Translations under genes and position numbers: made by a program
The notes under the pieces: model-generated
What the model was told of the DNA's origin: nothing
The model's input: only the letters and a program-made list of their open reading frames with translations
Database searches by the model: none
Source of the DNA: a virus
Strand: one strand, 5' to 3'
DNA length: 64,000 nucleotides
Virus record (IMG/VR): IMGVR_UViG_3300042330_000875
Location: 1-64,000 of that record
Shown here: positions 33,410-41,249 of the stretch, piece by piece
How positions within the stretch are numbered: position 1 is the first letter of the stretch
Layout of the letters: the number at the start of each line of letters is the position of its first letter

Positions 33410-34430
33410 AGAACCAACAGAAAATGATTTTTTTTATATAGAAGATTTAATTTCTTATTTTAATTTAGAAATAGTCGAAGATATTAAACAAGCAGATATT
33501 TTGTTTTTTCAACCTTATTATGATTATGGTAATTATAATAATGCACATACGATTTAATCGTATGTGCATTATTATAAACCTATTGTTTATTTTGATATTT
33601 GTGATTATAGCCCATTATATGAAAATAAAGAACTATTTAATTTTTTAAAAGAAAACAATATAAAATTAGTAACCTTTGATAAAGAAAATATTAAAATTAT
33701 AAATGATGAATTTATAATGAATTATTGGGAATTAAAAAGTTATCTAACAACATTAACAATAAAAAATGAAATTAATAAAAGATTTTTATGTTTAAATCGC
33801 AGGATTCATGAATTTAGAAATACATTAATTGGTGAATTATATAATCAAAATTTATTAGATAATTTTTTATTAGGTTTTGGGCGCGAACGATCAGGTAAAA
33901 AACAACATTTTGATTATAATAATTTAAAATATATAACAAATAACAATTATAAAAATTTTGAAAAACAATTACCAATTATATTACAAAACAAAGTTAACAA
34001 TTTAACTGTTGAAGATATATTTTTATTAAAACAAGATTTGTTCTCTAAAACCCAAATGAGTATAGTAACAGAAACAAACTTTAATTTTCCCATTTTAACA
34101 GAAAAAACATATTTAGAATTAAGTAATAATCGACCTTTTATAATAGCTGGCGGCGCTTATTCATTAAAAAAATTACACAATAAAGGTTTCAAAACTTTTT
34201 CTTTATTATGGGATGAAAATTATGATTTAATAGAAGATCATACAAAAAGGTTAAATGCTATCGTAGAAGTAATTAGATTTCTAAATAATTTAGATAGTAA
34301 AGAGTTTAATAATATTATTGAGAAATCAAAAATAATATCAGAATATAATAAACAAATATGTAATGAAATTTTACAAAAAACTAAAAATAACTTTAATCAA
34401 TATATTAGGAATATAAATGAAAATATTTGA
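33390..34430 (+). pseudogene. Glycosyltransferase-like gene split by an in-frame stop in a palindrome
   Basis: From ATG 33390 the frame reads MKIYIIKEPTENDFFYIEDL, meets TAA at 33555, then continues in the same frame to 34430 (HYYKPIVYFDICDYS and onward). The second part has SIVTETNFNFPILTEKTYLE and NNRPFIIAGG, resembling the donor-site region of fucosyltransferase-type (GT10-like) enzymes. The protein at 34417 shows the same organisation without a break. A GTG at 33564 could restart a 288-residue product, and read-through or bypassing is also possible. Overlaps with both neighbours suggest the full frame was one gene. Confidence 0.6.
33533..33577. repeat. Perfect 45-bp palindrome (22-bp arms, 1-bp centre)
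   Basis: Left arm 33533-33554 (TTATAATAATGCACATACGATT is its sequence in two parts: TTATAATAAT and GCACATACGATT) is exactly complementary to 33556-33577. The central T (33555) is the first base of the in-frame TAA. A 27-base segment, 33543-33569, looks like extra sequence relative to a continuous reading YNN-YYKP. Confidence 0.85.
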
Positions 34431-35397
34431 TCCAAACTATAAAAATAATATTGAAATAAAAAATAATTGGAATTGGTATGGATTACTTGGTTTAAAAAGA
34501 TTAATTCCTGAAATAGAAATAACTGAAAATATCGAACAAGCAGATTTTGTTTGGATTGAAAACTCACCTAATAAAAGAGTTAGTAAAAGAAAAGATTTTC
34601 CTGTTTATTCAAATAAAACACATATTTTAAATGCAGGTTTAGAATATGAAAATACTAAATATGATTTACCAAAAAATTATATTGTGTTTGATTGTAATGA
34701 AAAAAACAATCAAATAGATTTTAACTTATGTAAATTAACAAGTTGGTTAGATGGTCAATTAGTCACAGGAAATAAAGAAATAAAATTTAATTTTGGATTT
34801 CGTCGCCCTGATATTCATAGAAACTCATTGGAAAAATTAATAAATAATTTTTCTGTTTATCATTATCGTTGTGAAATTCCCGAAAAAATAAACGATGATA
34901 TTTTTTTAAATTCAAAATATGCCGATTTATTTCAAGAAAATATATCGGATAATATCTTTACAGATATTGCTGGTGTTCACAATCAAGTTCCTGAATCTTT
35001 TGTTAACATGTATAAAGAAACAAATATATCAATTGTAATGGAAACAATGTTTTGGCATGATTTATGCTTTGATAGTGAAAAAGTTCATCGAGAGTTAGCT
35101 TGTGGAATGATACCAATTATTTTTGGACCTATTGGTATTGTTGAAAAATTAAAAAATCAAGGATTTATTTTTCCTGAACATTTATGGGATCATAGTTATG
35201 ATAAGATTATTGATCCATTAAAACGATTTGATTTTCTCGTTGACCAATTATTTGAAATAGAAAAAACATCTAATAGAGAATTTGATTTATGGAAAAAAGA
35301 ATTTGAAATAATTGGTTTTAAAAATCATCAAACAGCTAAACGGAATTTAAAAAATGATATTGATAATCTTAGAAAAATTTTTCATAATTTTCTGTAA
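34417..35397 (+). CDS. Glycosyltransferase-like protein
   Basis: A 326-residue paralog in layout of the split gene before it. NIEQADFVWIENSP matches DIKQADILFFQP. The donor region reads ISIVMETMFWHDLCFDSEKVHREL, then CGMIPIIFGP and HLWDHSYDKI, resembling GT10-type enzymes (acidic residue, E-K, then G.IP...G). It would attach a sugar in the cluster pathway. It overlaps the upstream frame by 14 bp and the convergent gene at 35369. Confidence 0.5.
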   Translation: MKIFDPNYKNNIEIKNNWNWYGLLGLKRLIPEIEITENIEQADFVWIENSPNKRVSKRKDFPVYSNKTHILNAGLEYENTKYDLPKNYIVFDCNEKNNQIDFNLCKLTSWLDGQLVTGNKEIKFNFGFRRPDIHRNSLEKLINNFSVYHYRCEIPEKINDDIFLNSKYADLFQENISDNIFTDIAGVHNQVPESFVNMYKETNISIVMETMFWHDLCFDSEKVHRELACGMIPIIFGPIGIVEKLKNQGFIFPEHLWDHSYDKIIDPLKRFDFLVDQLFEIEKTSNREFDLWKKEFEIIGFKNHQTAKRNLKNDIDNLRKIFHNFL

Positions 35398-35746
35398 TAT
35401 CGTTTTTTAACAAAAATAAAACTTCATCTGTTTCATTAAAAAAGCTAAATGATAAGTAGAATGTATATATTATTTTACCATCTTCACAATCATCAATTAT
35501 ATTTGTATGTTCTATGTGATAGTTTACGTTCATGTGCCCAATTAACGAATTAATATCAATTAAAAATTTATTAATTAATTTATTATTTAATATTGGGAGT
35601 TTGTTGTTGAGTTGATAAAAACCGTGATTGGAATTAATAACTATTGAGCATAAACCTGATCCATCTTTATCTAATTTTCCCATAGCCGAAACGGGATAAA
35701 TTTTTTCATCACCGATAAAGAATTTTAATCTTGTTTGAGAAACCAC
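35369..35746 (-). CDS. Hypothetical protein with DEVLFLLKN element
   Basis: A 125-residue protein. Near the C-terminus it has FFNETDEVLFLLKND, the shared tail motif, followed by ten more residues. Two similar genes lie directly upstream (35725 and 35981). No domain is recognised. Confidence 0.6.
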   Translation of the reverse strand: MVSQTRLKFFIGDEKIYPVSAMGKLDKDGSGLCSIVINSNHGFYQLNNKLPILNNKLINKFLIDINSLIGHMNVNYHIEHTNIIDDCEDGKIIYTFYLSFSFFNETDEVLFLLKNDITENYEKFF

Positions 35747-36003
35747 AATATTTCATCCAAATTGTTTTTAAATTCGATTGTTATTCTTATTTTATTAAAC
35801 CATTCATTATCATAATTTATTGTACCATATTTTTCAATGTTAATATTGATATTTTCCGGCAAAGTATCAATATCATCAACAATTATTTGATTTATTTCTT
35901 TATCTGTATGATAAATTGGTAACATATAAGCTAATTGGTTTAATTTTTTGTCTGAAGTTAAGATTAATTCTGGATAACATTCAATTATGTAATATTTTGT
36001 CAT
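35725..36003 (-). CDS. Hypothetical protein ending LDEILWFLKQD
   Basis: From ATG 36003 the product is about 92 residues (MTKYYIIECYPELIL). An upstream in-frame ATG at 36042 is possible but deeper inside the preceding gene. It ends with the common tail and overlaps genes on both sides by about 22 bp. Its central TINYDNEWFNKIRITIEF resembles the neighbouring small proteins. Confidence 0.6.
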   Translation of the reverse strand: MTKYYIIECYPELILTSDKKLNQLAYMLPIYHTDKEINQIIVDDIDTLPENININIEKYGTINYDNEWFNKIRITIEFKNNLDEILWFLKQD

Positions 36004-36283
36004 TATAAATTCTTTCATTTTGTAATAGCCATAATATTTCATCTACTTCATTATTAAATTTAAAAGAAATACTAATAAATTTCAAAGAAATACAGTCATA
36101 TTCTATTTTTAATAGACTATATATTATATTTTTAGGATAATTAATTTTAAAAATATGGTTAAGTTTTTTTATATGATCTTGATCACTTGTATTATCATTT
36201 AACTCAATGAAATACCCAAAAGCATATTCTTTGTTTTTTGTAAAAGTTACAGGGTTTATAGAATATATAAAATATTCATTCAT
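35981..36283 (-). CDS. Hypothetical protein with VDEILWLLQN element
   Basis: A 100-residue protein. VDEILWLLQNE lies 11 residues before the end; the extra residues are encoded in the overlap with the next gene. The ATG abuts the dNMP kinase stop. It is a member of the three-gene group at 35369-36283. Confidence 0.6.
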   Translation of the reverse strand: MNEYFIYSINPVTFTKNKEYAFGYFIELNDNTSDQDHIKKLNHIFKINYPKNIIYSLLKIEYDCISLKFISISFKFNNEVDEILWLLQNERIYNDKILHN

Positions 36284-36903
36284 CAGTTATTCCATAATTT
36301 CACTAAATTTTCAACTTGGCTTTCTAATTGATCGATTGATCCATTATTATAAATGATATGGTCAAACGCGCAGTTCAACCAATTCCATTCTGAAATATGT
36401 ATTTTAAGCTCGTTTAAGCGTTCTACAGCAATTTTGTCGCCTCTTGCGGCTTTCACCCCATCTAATATCCAAGAGGGTTCTGGATCGCGCCTAATCCAGA
36501 TTGTAGGGTACTTATTTTTCTTTAACCAATCAAATTCATTTGGGAATCTACAGTCGGTTACAACAACATCCTTGCCATCAAATTTTTTAGCTAAACTTAA
36601 CAACCAAATGTCAGGATGAAAATGTTCACGCATAACATCAGTTCCGATAAATTGCAAAGCAAAACGTGGAGTAAAATTATTAATACCCAATCGGTTACTC
36701 CACCAAACATCAATAGTTTCTCTCCAAACTCTACTTTCAGTTGTTTTGCCTTCTAATAATTCTCTATCCCAAGAAAAAATATTAGCACAAGCATCTTTTA
36801 ACGTGCCAGCAAAACTGGCTTTTTCAAAATGATAATTTTCAATTAAGATACTTCCTAGCGTATCTTTTCCTGCGCCAGCAAATCCACCTATTCCTACAAT
36901 CAT
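36283..36903 (-). CDS. Deoxynucleoside monophosphate kinase (T4 gp1-like)
   Basis: The 206-residue protein begins MIVGIGGFAGAGKDTLGSIL (Walker A GFAGAGKDT) and contains PRFALQFIGTDVMREHFHPD and VVTDCRFPNEFDWLKK, all typical of phage dNMP kinases. It phosphorylates dNMPs to supply DNA synthesis. G/C is locally higher than in the flanking small genes. A GGAG site precedes the ATG. Confidence 0.9.
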   Translation of the reverse strand: MIVGIGGFAGAGKDTLGSILIENYHFEKASFAGTLKDACANIFSWDRELLEGKTTESRVWRETIDVWWSNRLGINNFTPRFALQFIGTDVMREHFHPDIWLLSLAKKFDGKDVVVTDCRFPNEFDWLKKNKYPTIWIRRDPEPSWILDGVKAARGDKIAVERLNELKIHISEWNWLNCAFDHIIYNNGSIDQLESQVENLVKLWNN

Positions 36904-36904
36904 A

Positions 36905-37213
36905 TTAGCTCCATTTTAAAATCATTTCTACTTGAAAAGCGTTATCTTGAATTGGGTGATCTTTTAACCAATCATGGACATTATCATATATTTTGTTATT
37001 TAAACAAAAAGAATATTTCTCATTGGGCCAAATAACTGCTGGTCCAGTTAATCGATGCCAAATATAATCTTTTTCACACCAAACTTTATGACTGCTTTCT
37101 AAATCTTCAAAAGCAGGTGTATTTTCATCAGGTGAAGAAATTTCATATAATGGCATATCATTAGGATCATCAGTAGTAAATTTTTCACCATTTACATAAT
37201 AACGGTATGTCAT
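36905..37213 (-). CDS. HRLTGPA-family small protein (type A), copy 6
   Basis: A 102-residue copy: YYVNGEKFTTDD, SSPDENTPAFE, WCEKDYIWHRLTGPAVIWP, ending EMILKWS. It lies between dNMP kinase and the Pth2-like gene in one operon, overlapping the latter by 4 bp. It is embedded among core-metabolism genes. Confidence 0.8.
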   Translation of the reverse strand: MTYRYYVNGEKFTTDDPNDMPLYEISSPDENTPAFEDLESSHKVWCEKDYIWHRLTGPAVIWPNEKYSFCLNNKIYDNVHDWLKDHPIQDNAFQVEMILKWS

Positions 37214-37677
37214 CTCATTAAATCAAATTGAGAAAATAATGGTCCGATTTCATCTTTATTACCAAAATAATAAAATACAGTCATTTCTTCACGCAAACAA
37301 AGACGAACGATTTTTCCACTTTCAATTTTAAAATTTTCTGTAACTGTAATATCATTATCTAAACATTTTACAATTTCTTCATCAGCCCAAAATGGATAAG
37401 TTGGATCGATAACAACATCTTTAAAAAATGTATAATTTTTATTAAAATCTTCAATTTGTTTATAAGATGCAGTTAAAGCAATTGTTGTACCAAATCCATT
37501 GCCTGAACGAATCCAAAGATCAAATAATTCATTATTGATTAAACTTGATGGATTGGTAAGATAATCATAAACAAATTTTGTCCCAGCATGATTTGCTTGA
37601 GCACAGGCTTTACCAGGATTCATACTATATAAATCACTTGGGATTAAAAGATAAAGAATAGGGGTTGTTGTAGTCAT
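37210..37677 (-). CDS. Peptidyl-tRNA hydrolase 2-like protein
   Basis: The 155-residue protein has NPGKACAQANHAG near residue 20, matching the GK.aAQ.aHA signature of Pth2 enzymes. These release peptides from stalled peptidyl-tRNA. The C-terminal half differs from standard Pth2 (about 115 residues), so the activity is inferred. It is first in an operon with its own TTGACT/TATAAT promoter. Confidence 0.6.
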   Translation of the reverse strand: MTTTTPILYLLIPSDLYSMNPGKACAQANHAGTKFVYDYLTNPSSLINNELFDLWIRSGNGFGTTIALTASYKQIEDFNKNYTFFKDVVIDPTYPFWADEEIVKCLDNDITVTENFKIESGKIVRLCLREEMTVFYYFGNKDEIGPLFSQFDLMR

Positions 37678-37702
37678 TAATTTTTCCTCTTAAATTTTTA
37701 TC

Positions 37703-37731
37703 ATTATAAATTAATATCAATTATTAGTCAA
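37703..37731 (-). promoter_or_regulatory. Sigma70-type promoter for the Pth2-like/dNMP kinase operon
   Basis: TTGACT, 17 bp, TATAAT on the minus strand, 5 bp after the upstream terminator. A GAGG ribosome site lies before ATG 37677. Confidence 0.8.
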
Positions 37732-37735
37732 GAAA

Positions 37736-37761
37736 AAAGGGGAAATTTAAATTTCCCCTTT
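37736..37761 (-). terminator. Rho-independent terminator
   Basis: A perfect palindrome (AAAGGGGAAATTT and complement) is followed on the minus strand by TTTTTT. It ends the TilS operon from upstream. Confidence 0.88.
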
Positions 37762-37778
37762 ACACATTTATATGTAAT

Positions 37779-38234
37779 TTAAAATAATTGTTTTAGTAAC
37801 TTAATTTGTTCTAATGTAATATTTTCCCAATCAACAACATTATTATCAATTGTAATTTTAAGAATTTCTTTTTTAGAAAATGGTTCGTTAAAATTAATAG
37901 TTACTTTATGGGGAATTTGTTCAGTTTTTCGTTTAGTTGGTATAAGAATTTCCCAAGGGTCTTTTCCCCTATTATCATTTGGTACTTCAATATTTTTATA
38001 TGTATAAACAGTTCCAGAAATATTTTTATGCGTAACATCTTCAACATCCAAATAGTTTACATTTGGATATTTATCAGCATTACCATTGATTTGATTTAAA
38101 ACCATTAGTGCTTGTTTATATTCATATAATTTATGATATTTATAAAATAGATGTTTGTTTGAATTATAAAGAATTTTTTCTTCTTTATTATTTTCTATAA
38201 AATCATTTATTGCCATATGTAATGTTGTTTTCAT
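37779..38234 (-). CDS. Hypothetical protein
   Basis: A 151-residue protein with no recognised domain; the second half contains RKTEQIPHKVTINFNEPFSK. An AAGGAAAAATT ribosome site precedes the ATG. It is the last gene before the terminator of the operon that begins at the 39976-40004 promoter. Confidence 0.65.
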   Translation of the reverse strand: MKTTLHMAINDFIENNKEEKILYNSNKHLFYKYHKLYEYKQALMVLNQINGNADKYPNVNYLDVEDVTHKNISGTVYTYKNIEVPNDNRGKDPWEILIPTKRKTEQIPHKVTINFNEPFSKKEILKITIDNNVVDWENITLEQIKLLKQLF

Positions 38235-38244
38235 AATTTTTCCT

Positions 38245-38550
38245 TTATGAATATTTTAATAACATTTCTACTTGAAATGCATTAACTTGATTTGGGTGTT
38301 CTTTCAACCAATTATGAATATTTTCATAAAATTTACCAATTAACCAAAAATATTCTTTTCCATCATTGTCAATAAACGCAGGGCCAGTTAATCGATGCCA
38401 ACAATTTTTTTCTTTACACCAAAGTTTTTCGCCTGTTATCAAATCTTCCCAAGCTGGTGTTTCTTCATTTAATGAACAAATTTTATCATGTGGAATTTTA
38501 TAATAATCTTTAGTTGTAAATTTCTTACCATCAATATAATAAACAATCAT
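38245..38550 (-). CDS. HRLTGPA-family small protein (type A), copy 7
   Basis: A 101-residue copy: YYIDGKKFTTKD, WCKEKNCWHRLTGPAFIDND, GKFYENIHNWLKEHPNQ, ending EMLLKYS. It lies 2 bp after the gene at 38553. Confidence 0.8.
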   Translation of the reverse strand: MIVYYIDGKKFTTKDYYKIPHDKICSLNEETPAWEDLITGEKLWCKEKNCWHRLTGPAFIDNDGKEYFWLIGKFYENIHNWLKEHPNQVNAFQVEMLLKYS

Positions 38551-38552
38551 TT

Positions 38553-38855
38553 TTATTCTCGTAATTTAAAAATAGTCAAATTTGCACTATTAAGTTCTTG
38601 TTCAAAATGATCAAAAACATCTTCATAATGAACAAATAGATGAACTTCTTTTTCAGCAGCAAATTTCATAATTACAGGAAGATTATCTTCTTTTCCAATA
38701 GTTAATTGATAAGCAGTAATTTTTTCTTGAAAATCTTTTGGATATTGAGGAAAAGCTAACGTATCCAAGGCGCGCATAACAGCATCTTCAATTTTAAAAA
38801 TAATAACATAACCTTGCCCACCAACCCATTTATCTGTAAAAGCATATTTATTCAT
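38553..38855 (-). CDS. Hypothetical protein
   Basis: A 100-residue protein from ATG 38855 (MNKYAFTDKWVGGQGYVI) with a GGAG site six bases upstream; a longer in-frame start inside tilS is less likely. VIIFKIEDAVMRALDTL and HYEDVFDHFEQEL are helical. It overlaps the end of tilS by 8 bp. Function is unknown. Confidence 0.65.
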   Translation of the reverse strand: MNKYAFTDKWVGGQGYVIIFKIEDAVMRALDTLAFPQYPKDFQEKITAYQLTIGKEDNLPVIMKFAAEKEVHLFVHYEDVFDHFEQELNSANLTIFKLRE

Positions 38856-39711
38856 AACTAATCTCCAATTTTGTTTTGTTTTGTTTAAAAGAATATTTTC
38901 CAAACTTAAATGAAATTTTTGTATTTTCATTTTTTAAGTTTAGTTGTTTTAAGTATGTTTCAACTGAACGATATTTGACATTTTGAATATTATTTCTATT
39001 AAGAAATCCCATCCAAGCATTTTTTTGTCGAACGAAGGATAATTGAAACATTGCAGTTAAGTCAATAACATTATTTTGAAAAAATTTATTCCAATCTTCT
39101 AACGCCAATTCATCAATTAATTGTTCTTGTTCACTTAAAACATTAACTGTTTGTGAAACAATTTGTTTCACATCTTTATAATGTGTTTCAATGTTTGGAA
39201 TTAAAGTATTTCTAATAAAAACACGATTTCTATTATTGTCAAAATTAGTTGGATCATTGATCCAATCAAGAAAATTTTCTCGGCAATAATTTAAAATATC
39301 TTTTTTAAAAAGATTTAGCAATGGTCGATAAATTGTAAAATTTTCAAATTCAACAATTTCTTTAATTCCAGTTAATCCACGCAAGCCTGATCCACGAAAC
39401 AATCTTAGAAAAAATGTTTCGATATTATCATCTTTATGATGCCCAACTAAAATTTTATCACCATGTTTTGCTAAAGCAGAATATCGTTGATTTCTTGCTG
39501 TGTTTTCAAAATTACCCTTTTTACAAAAAACATTTTCTACAATTAAATGAAAATTGTGTTTTTTAGCAAAATTTTTACAAAATTCTTCTTCAAGTTTATC
39601 TTGATTGGATTGGTTATGATTTACATAAACAATTTTAGGATTTAAATGTTGTGTTTTATGCCAAAGACAAACCGAATCTGCCCCGCCCGAAAATCCTAAA
39701 ACCCAATTCAT
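38848..39711 (-). CDS. tilS: tRNA(Ile)-lysidine synthase TilS
   Basis: The 287-residue protein has the PP-loop SGGADSVCLWH and ILVGHHKDDNIETFFLRLFRGSGLRGLTG, diagnostic of TilS. The enzyme adds lysine to C34 of tRNA-Ile(CAU) so that it reads AUA. It lacks the extra C-terminal domain of the E. coli enzyme. In an AT-rich phage with many ATA codons this would support translation. An AAAGGAG site precedes the ATG. No tRNA gene is seen in this window. Confidence 0.9.
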   Translation of the reverse strand: MNWVLGFSGGADSVCLWHKTQHLNPKIVYVNHNQSNQDKLEEEFCKNFAKKHNFHLIVENVFCKKGNFENTARNQRYSALAKHGDKILVGHHKDDNIETFFLRLFRGSGLRGLTGIKEIVEFENFTIYRPLLNLFKKDILNYCRENFLDWINDPTNFDNNRNRVFIRNTLIPNIETHYKDVKQIVSQTVNVLSEQEQLIDELALEDWNKFFQNNVIDLTAMFQLSFVRQKNAWMGFLNRNNIQNVKYRSVETYLKQLNLKNENTKISFKFGKYSFKQNKTKLEISYE

Positions 39712-39723
39712 AATAATCTCCTT

Positions 39724-39942
39724 TTATTTTAATTTACATTGAATTAATTCATTATCTTTTTCTTTTCTTTCTGTACGTCTATCAAAGTCTCTAGTTTGTC
39801 CATAATAAACATAACGGTTTTCAATAATAAATTGTCTTGCCGCCATACATGTATCGTATGAAGAAAATTCTTGCATACTAACATTATTAGCTGGTCCTGA
39901 TAAATTACCAATAACAATTAAAACATATGCAATATTATTCAT
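39724..39942 (-). CDS. Small protein with N-terminal hydrophobic segment
   Basis: A 72-residue protein: residues 1-20 (MNNIAYVLIVIGNLSGPANN) could be a signal peptide or membrane anchor, followed by a charged C-terminus with two cysteines. It is the first gene after the promoter at 39976-40004. Confidence 0.6.
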   Translation of the reverse strand: MNNIAYVLIVIGNLSGPANNVSMQEFSSYDTCMAARQFIIENRYVYYGQTRDFDRRTERKEKDNELIQCKLK

Positions 39943-39975
39943 AATTTCTTCCTTATCTTATAAAAATCGATTAAT

Positions 39976-40004
39976 ATATTAGAAAATTTTTTATTATTTG
40001 TCAA
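39976..40004 (-). promoter_or_regulatory. Sigma70-type promoter of the tilS operon
   Basis: TTGACA, 17 bp, TAATAT on the minus strand. The -35 box lies in the last codons of the small gene at 39994. A GGAAG site precedes ATG 39942. Confidence 0.8.
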
Positions 40005-40152
40005 GATAATTTACTTCAAGATTTATTAAATCCCAATAACATCCAACAATAAAACCTATTGCAAATAAATGATGTACATAAAAAGTTAAAAAAGCGCTTG
40101 CACATAATACAAGTATAATTAAATTTTCTAAATTAAAAATCGTCTTAATCAT
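39994..40152 (-). CDS. 52-residue membrane protein
   Basis: The ATG overlaps the stop of the upstream gene (ATGATTAA). The product has two hydrophobic spans, LIILVLCASAFLTFYV and FAIGFIVGCYW, and ends EVNYLDK. Holin-like dimensions, but no family is recognised. Confidence 0.55.
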   Translation of the reverse strand: MIKTIFNLENLIILVLCASAFLTFYVHHLFAIGFIVGCYWDLINLEVNYLDK

Positions 40153-40339
40153 CATTTTTGTAAAATCCTATAATAGAAATTGCATTTTCCATAAATTCCA
40201 TACCTTGTTCAATTAAAGAATCATTTTGATAACAATCTTCTTCACATGAAATTTTATTTTCATCTCTAAACTCTTTAACCATTTCGTAAAGTTTAATCAT
40301 TTTTTCTTGTTCGTCAATAGAATATTTTTTAAATTTCAT
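40145..40339 (-). CDS. Hypothetical protein
   Basis: A 64-residue, acidic helical protein (MKFKKYSIDEQEKMIKLYEM; EEDCYQND). An AAAGGAG site precedes the ATG. It follows repeat R1 on the minus strand, so R1 may be in its leader. Confidence 0.6.
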   Translation of the reverse strand: MKFKKYSIDEQEKMIKLYEMVKEFRDENKISCEEDCYQNDSLIEQGMEFMENAISIIGFYKNDD

Positions 40340-40357
40340 AATTTACTCCTTTTGTAA

Positions 40358-40439
40358 TTTTTGTTAAGTTGCAGTTGTATGAACTAGTCGGAAATAGTGA
40401 GGTTTTCTGCGGCTCTTCATGAATAGAAAATTTATTAGA
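40358..40439. repeat. Repeat R1, copy 2
   Basis: Matches copies at 13258 and 53407 in the TTTTTGTTAAGTTGCAGTT start and the TTTTCTGCGGCTCTTCATG / AATAGAAAATTTATTAGA end. The middle 15 bases differ. It lies between a type A family gene and the gene at 40145. Confidence 0.8.
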
Positions 40440-40449
40440 AATGATAAAA

Positions 40450-40755
40450 TTATGTGTATTTTAACAACATTTCCACTTGAAAGGCATTGTCTTTATTAGG
40501 ATGATGTTTTAACCAATCATTTACATTTTCATATTTTTTTCCATTTAACCAATATTCCAAATATCCATCAGGCCAAATTGATGATGGTCCAGTTAATCGA
40601 TGATTAATATCTCCTTTTTTACACCAAAATTTATATCCTGATTCTAAATTTTCATAAGCAGGCGTATTTTCATTGGGTGAAGAAATTTTATATATAGGAA
40701 TATTTTCATATTTTTTAGCTATATATTTTTCACCATCGATATAATAAATAATCAT
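40450..40755 (-). CDS. HRLTGPA-family small protein (type A), copy 8
   Basis: A 101-residue copy from ATG 40755 (MIIYYIDGEKYIAKK). It has WCKKGDINHRLTGPSSIWPDG, where the usual Ala is Ser, and ends EMLLKYT. It sits between R1 and R2 in the repeated cassette. Confidence 0.8.
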   Translation of the reverse strand: MIIYYIDGEKYIAKKYENIPIYKISSPNENTPAYENLESGYKFWCKKGDINHRLTGPSSIWPDGYLEYWLNGKKYENVNDWLKHHPNKDNAFQVEMLLKYT

Positions 40756-40761
40756 TTTAAT

Positions 40762-40871
40762 TTCTTTCAAATAACGGTTTAATCGCGTTTAGAAGCATGT
40801 TACAGGGGTTTTGAATTGATTTGTGTAATTGAGTAAGTAATTAGCTTAAACGGCTTTAAATCGCTTTAAAA
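40762..40871 (-). repeat. Repeat R2, copy 2
   Basis: Arms 40774-40791 and 40847-40864 pair at 13-14 of 18 positions around a three-base internal loop. GTTTA/TAAAC replaces the GATTA/TAATC of copy 1, conserving pairing. It spans from the ribosome site of the type A gene to the stop of the type B gene. Confidence 0.7.
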
Positions 40872-41204
40872 TTAATTTTGCAAATACCAAAGAATTTTAT
40901 CTGTTTCAGTAAAAATACCAATGGCATCAAAATACAGATCGGGATTTGGATGATCTTTAAGCCAATCATGAATATTTTCATAATATTTTCCATTAAGATA
41001 AAATTCTTTTGTTCCATCTGACCAAATTCTAGCTGGTCCCGTTAATCTATGATAATTTATTTCTTTTTCACACCAAAATTTAAAACCATCAGCTAAACCT
41101 TCAATTGCTGGCGTTTGTTCATTTAAAGATGATACATTAATAAATAGAATTTTTGAATAATATTTCGTTTTAAACTTTTCACCATCAATATAATAAACAT
41201 ACAT
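40872..41204 (-). CDS. HRLTGPA-family small protein (type B), copy 9
   Basis: A 110-residue copy from ATG 41204 (MYVYYIDGEKFKTK), with AAGGAAT upstream; a longer in-frame start inside the AAA+ gene is not supported by the family alignment. It has YHRLTGPARIWSDG and ends ETDKILWYLQN. Confidence 0.8.
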   Translation of the reverse strand: MYVYYIDGEKFKTKYYSKILFINVSSLNEQTPAIEGLADGFKFWCEKEINYHRLTGPARIWSDGTKEFYLNGKYYENIHDWLKDHPNPDLYFDAIGIFTETDKILWYLQN

Positions 41205-41223
41205 TATTTTATTCCTTATAAAA

Positions 41224-41249
41224 GATTTGCAGCTAATTAGCTGCAAATC
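41224..41249 (-). terminator. Hairpin at the end of the AAA+ gene (weak terminator)
   Basis: GATTTGCAGCTAA and its exact complement form a 13-bp stem covering the stop codon of the ATPase gene, followed by TTTT on the minus strand. Partial termination or 3'-end protection is likely. Confidence 0.6.

Noticed and set aside
33533-33577. Palindrome as an ordinary transcription terminator
   Set aside because: It lies inside a reading frame that continues in phase, has no T run, and is AT-rich with a minimal loop; kept instead as a split-gene finding.
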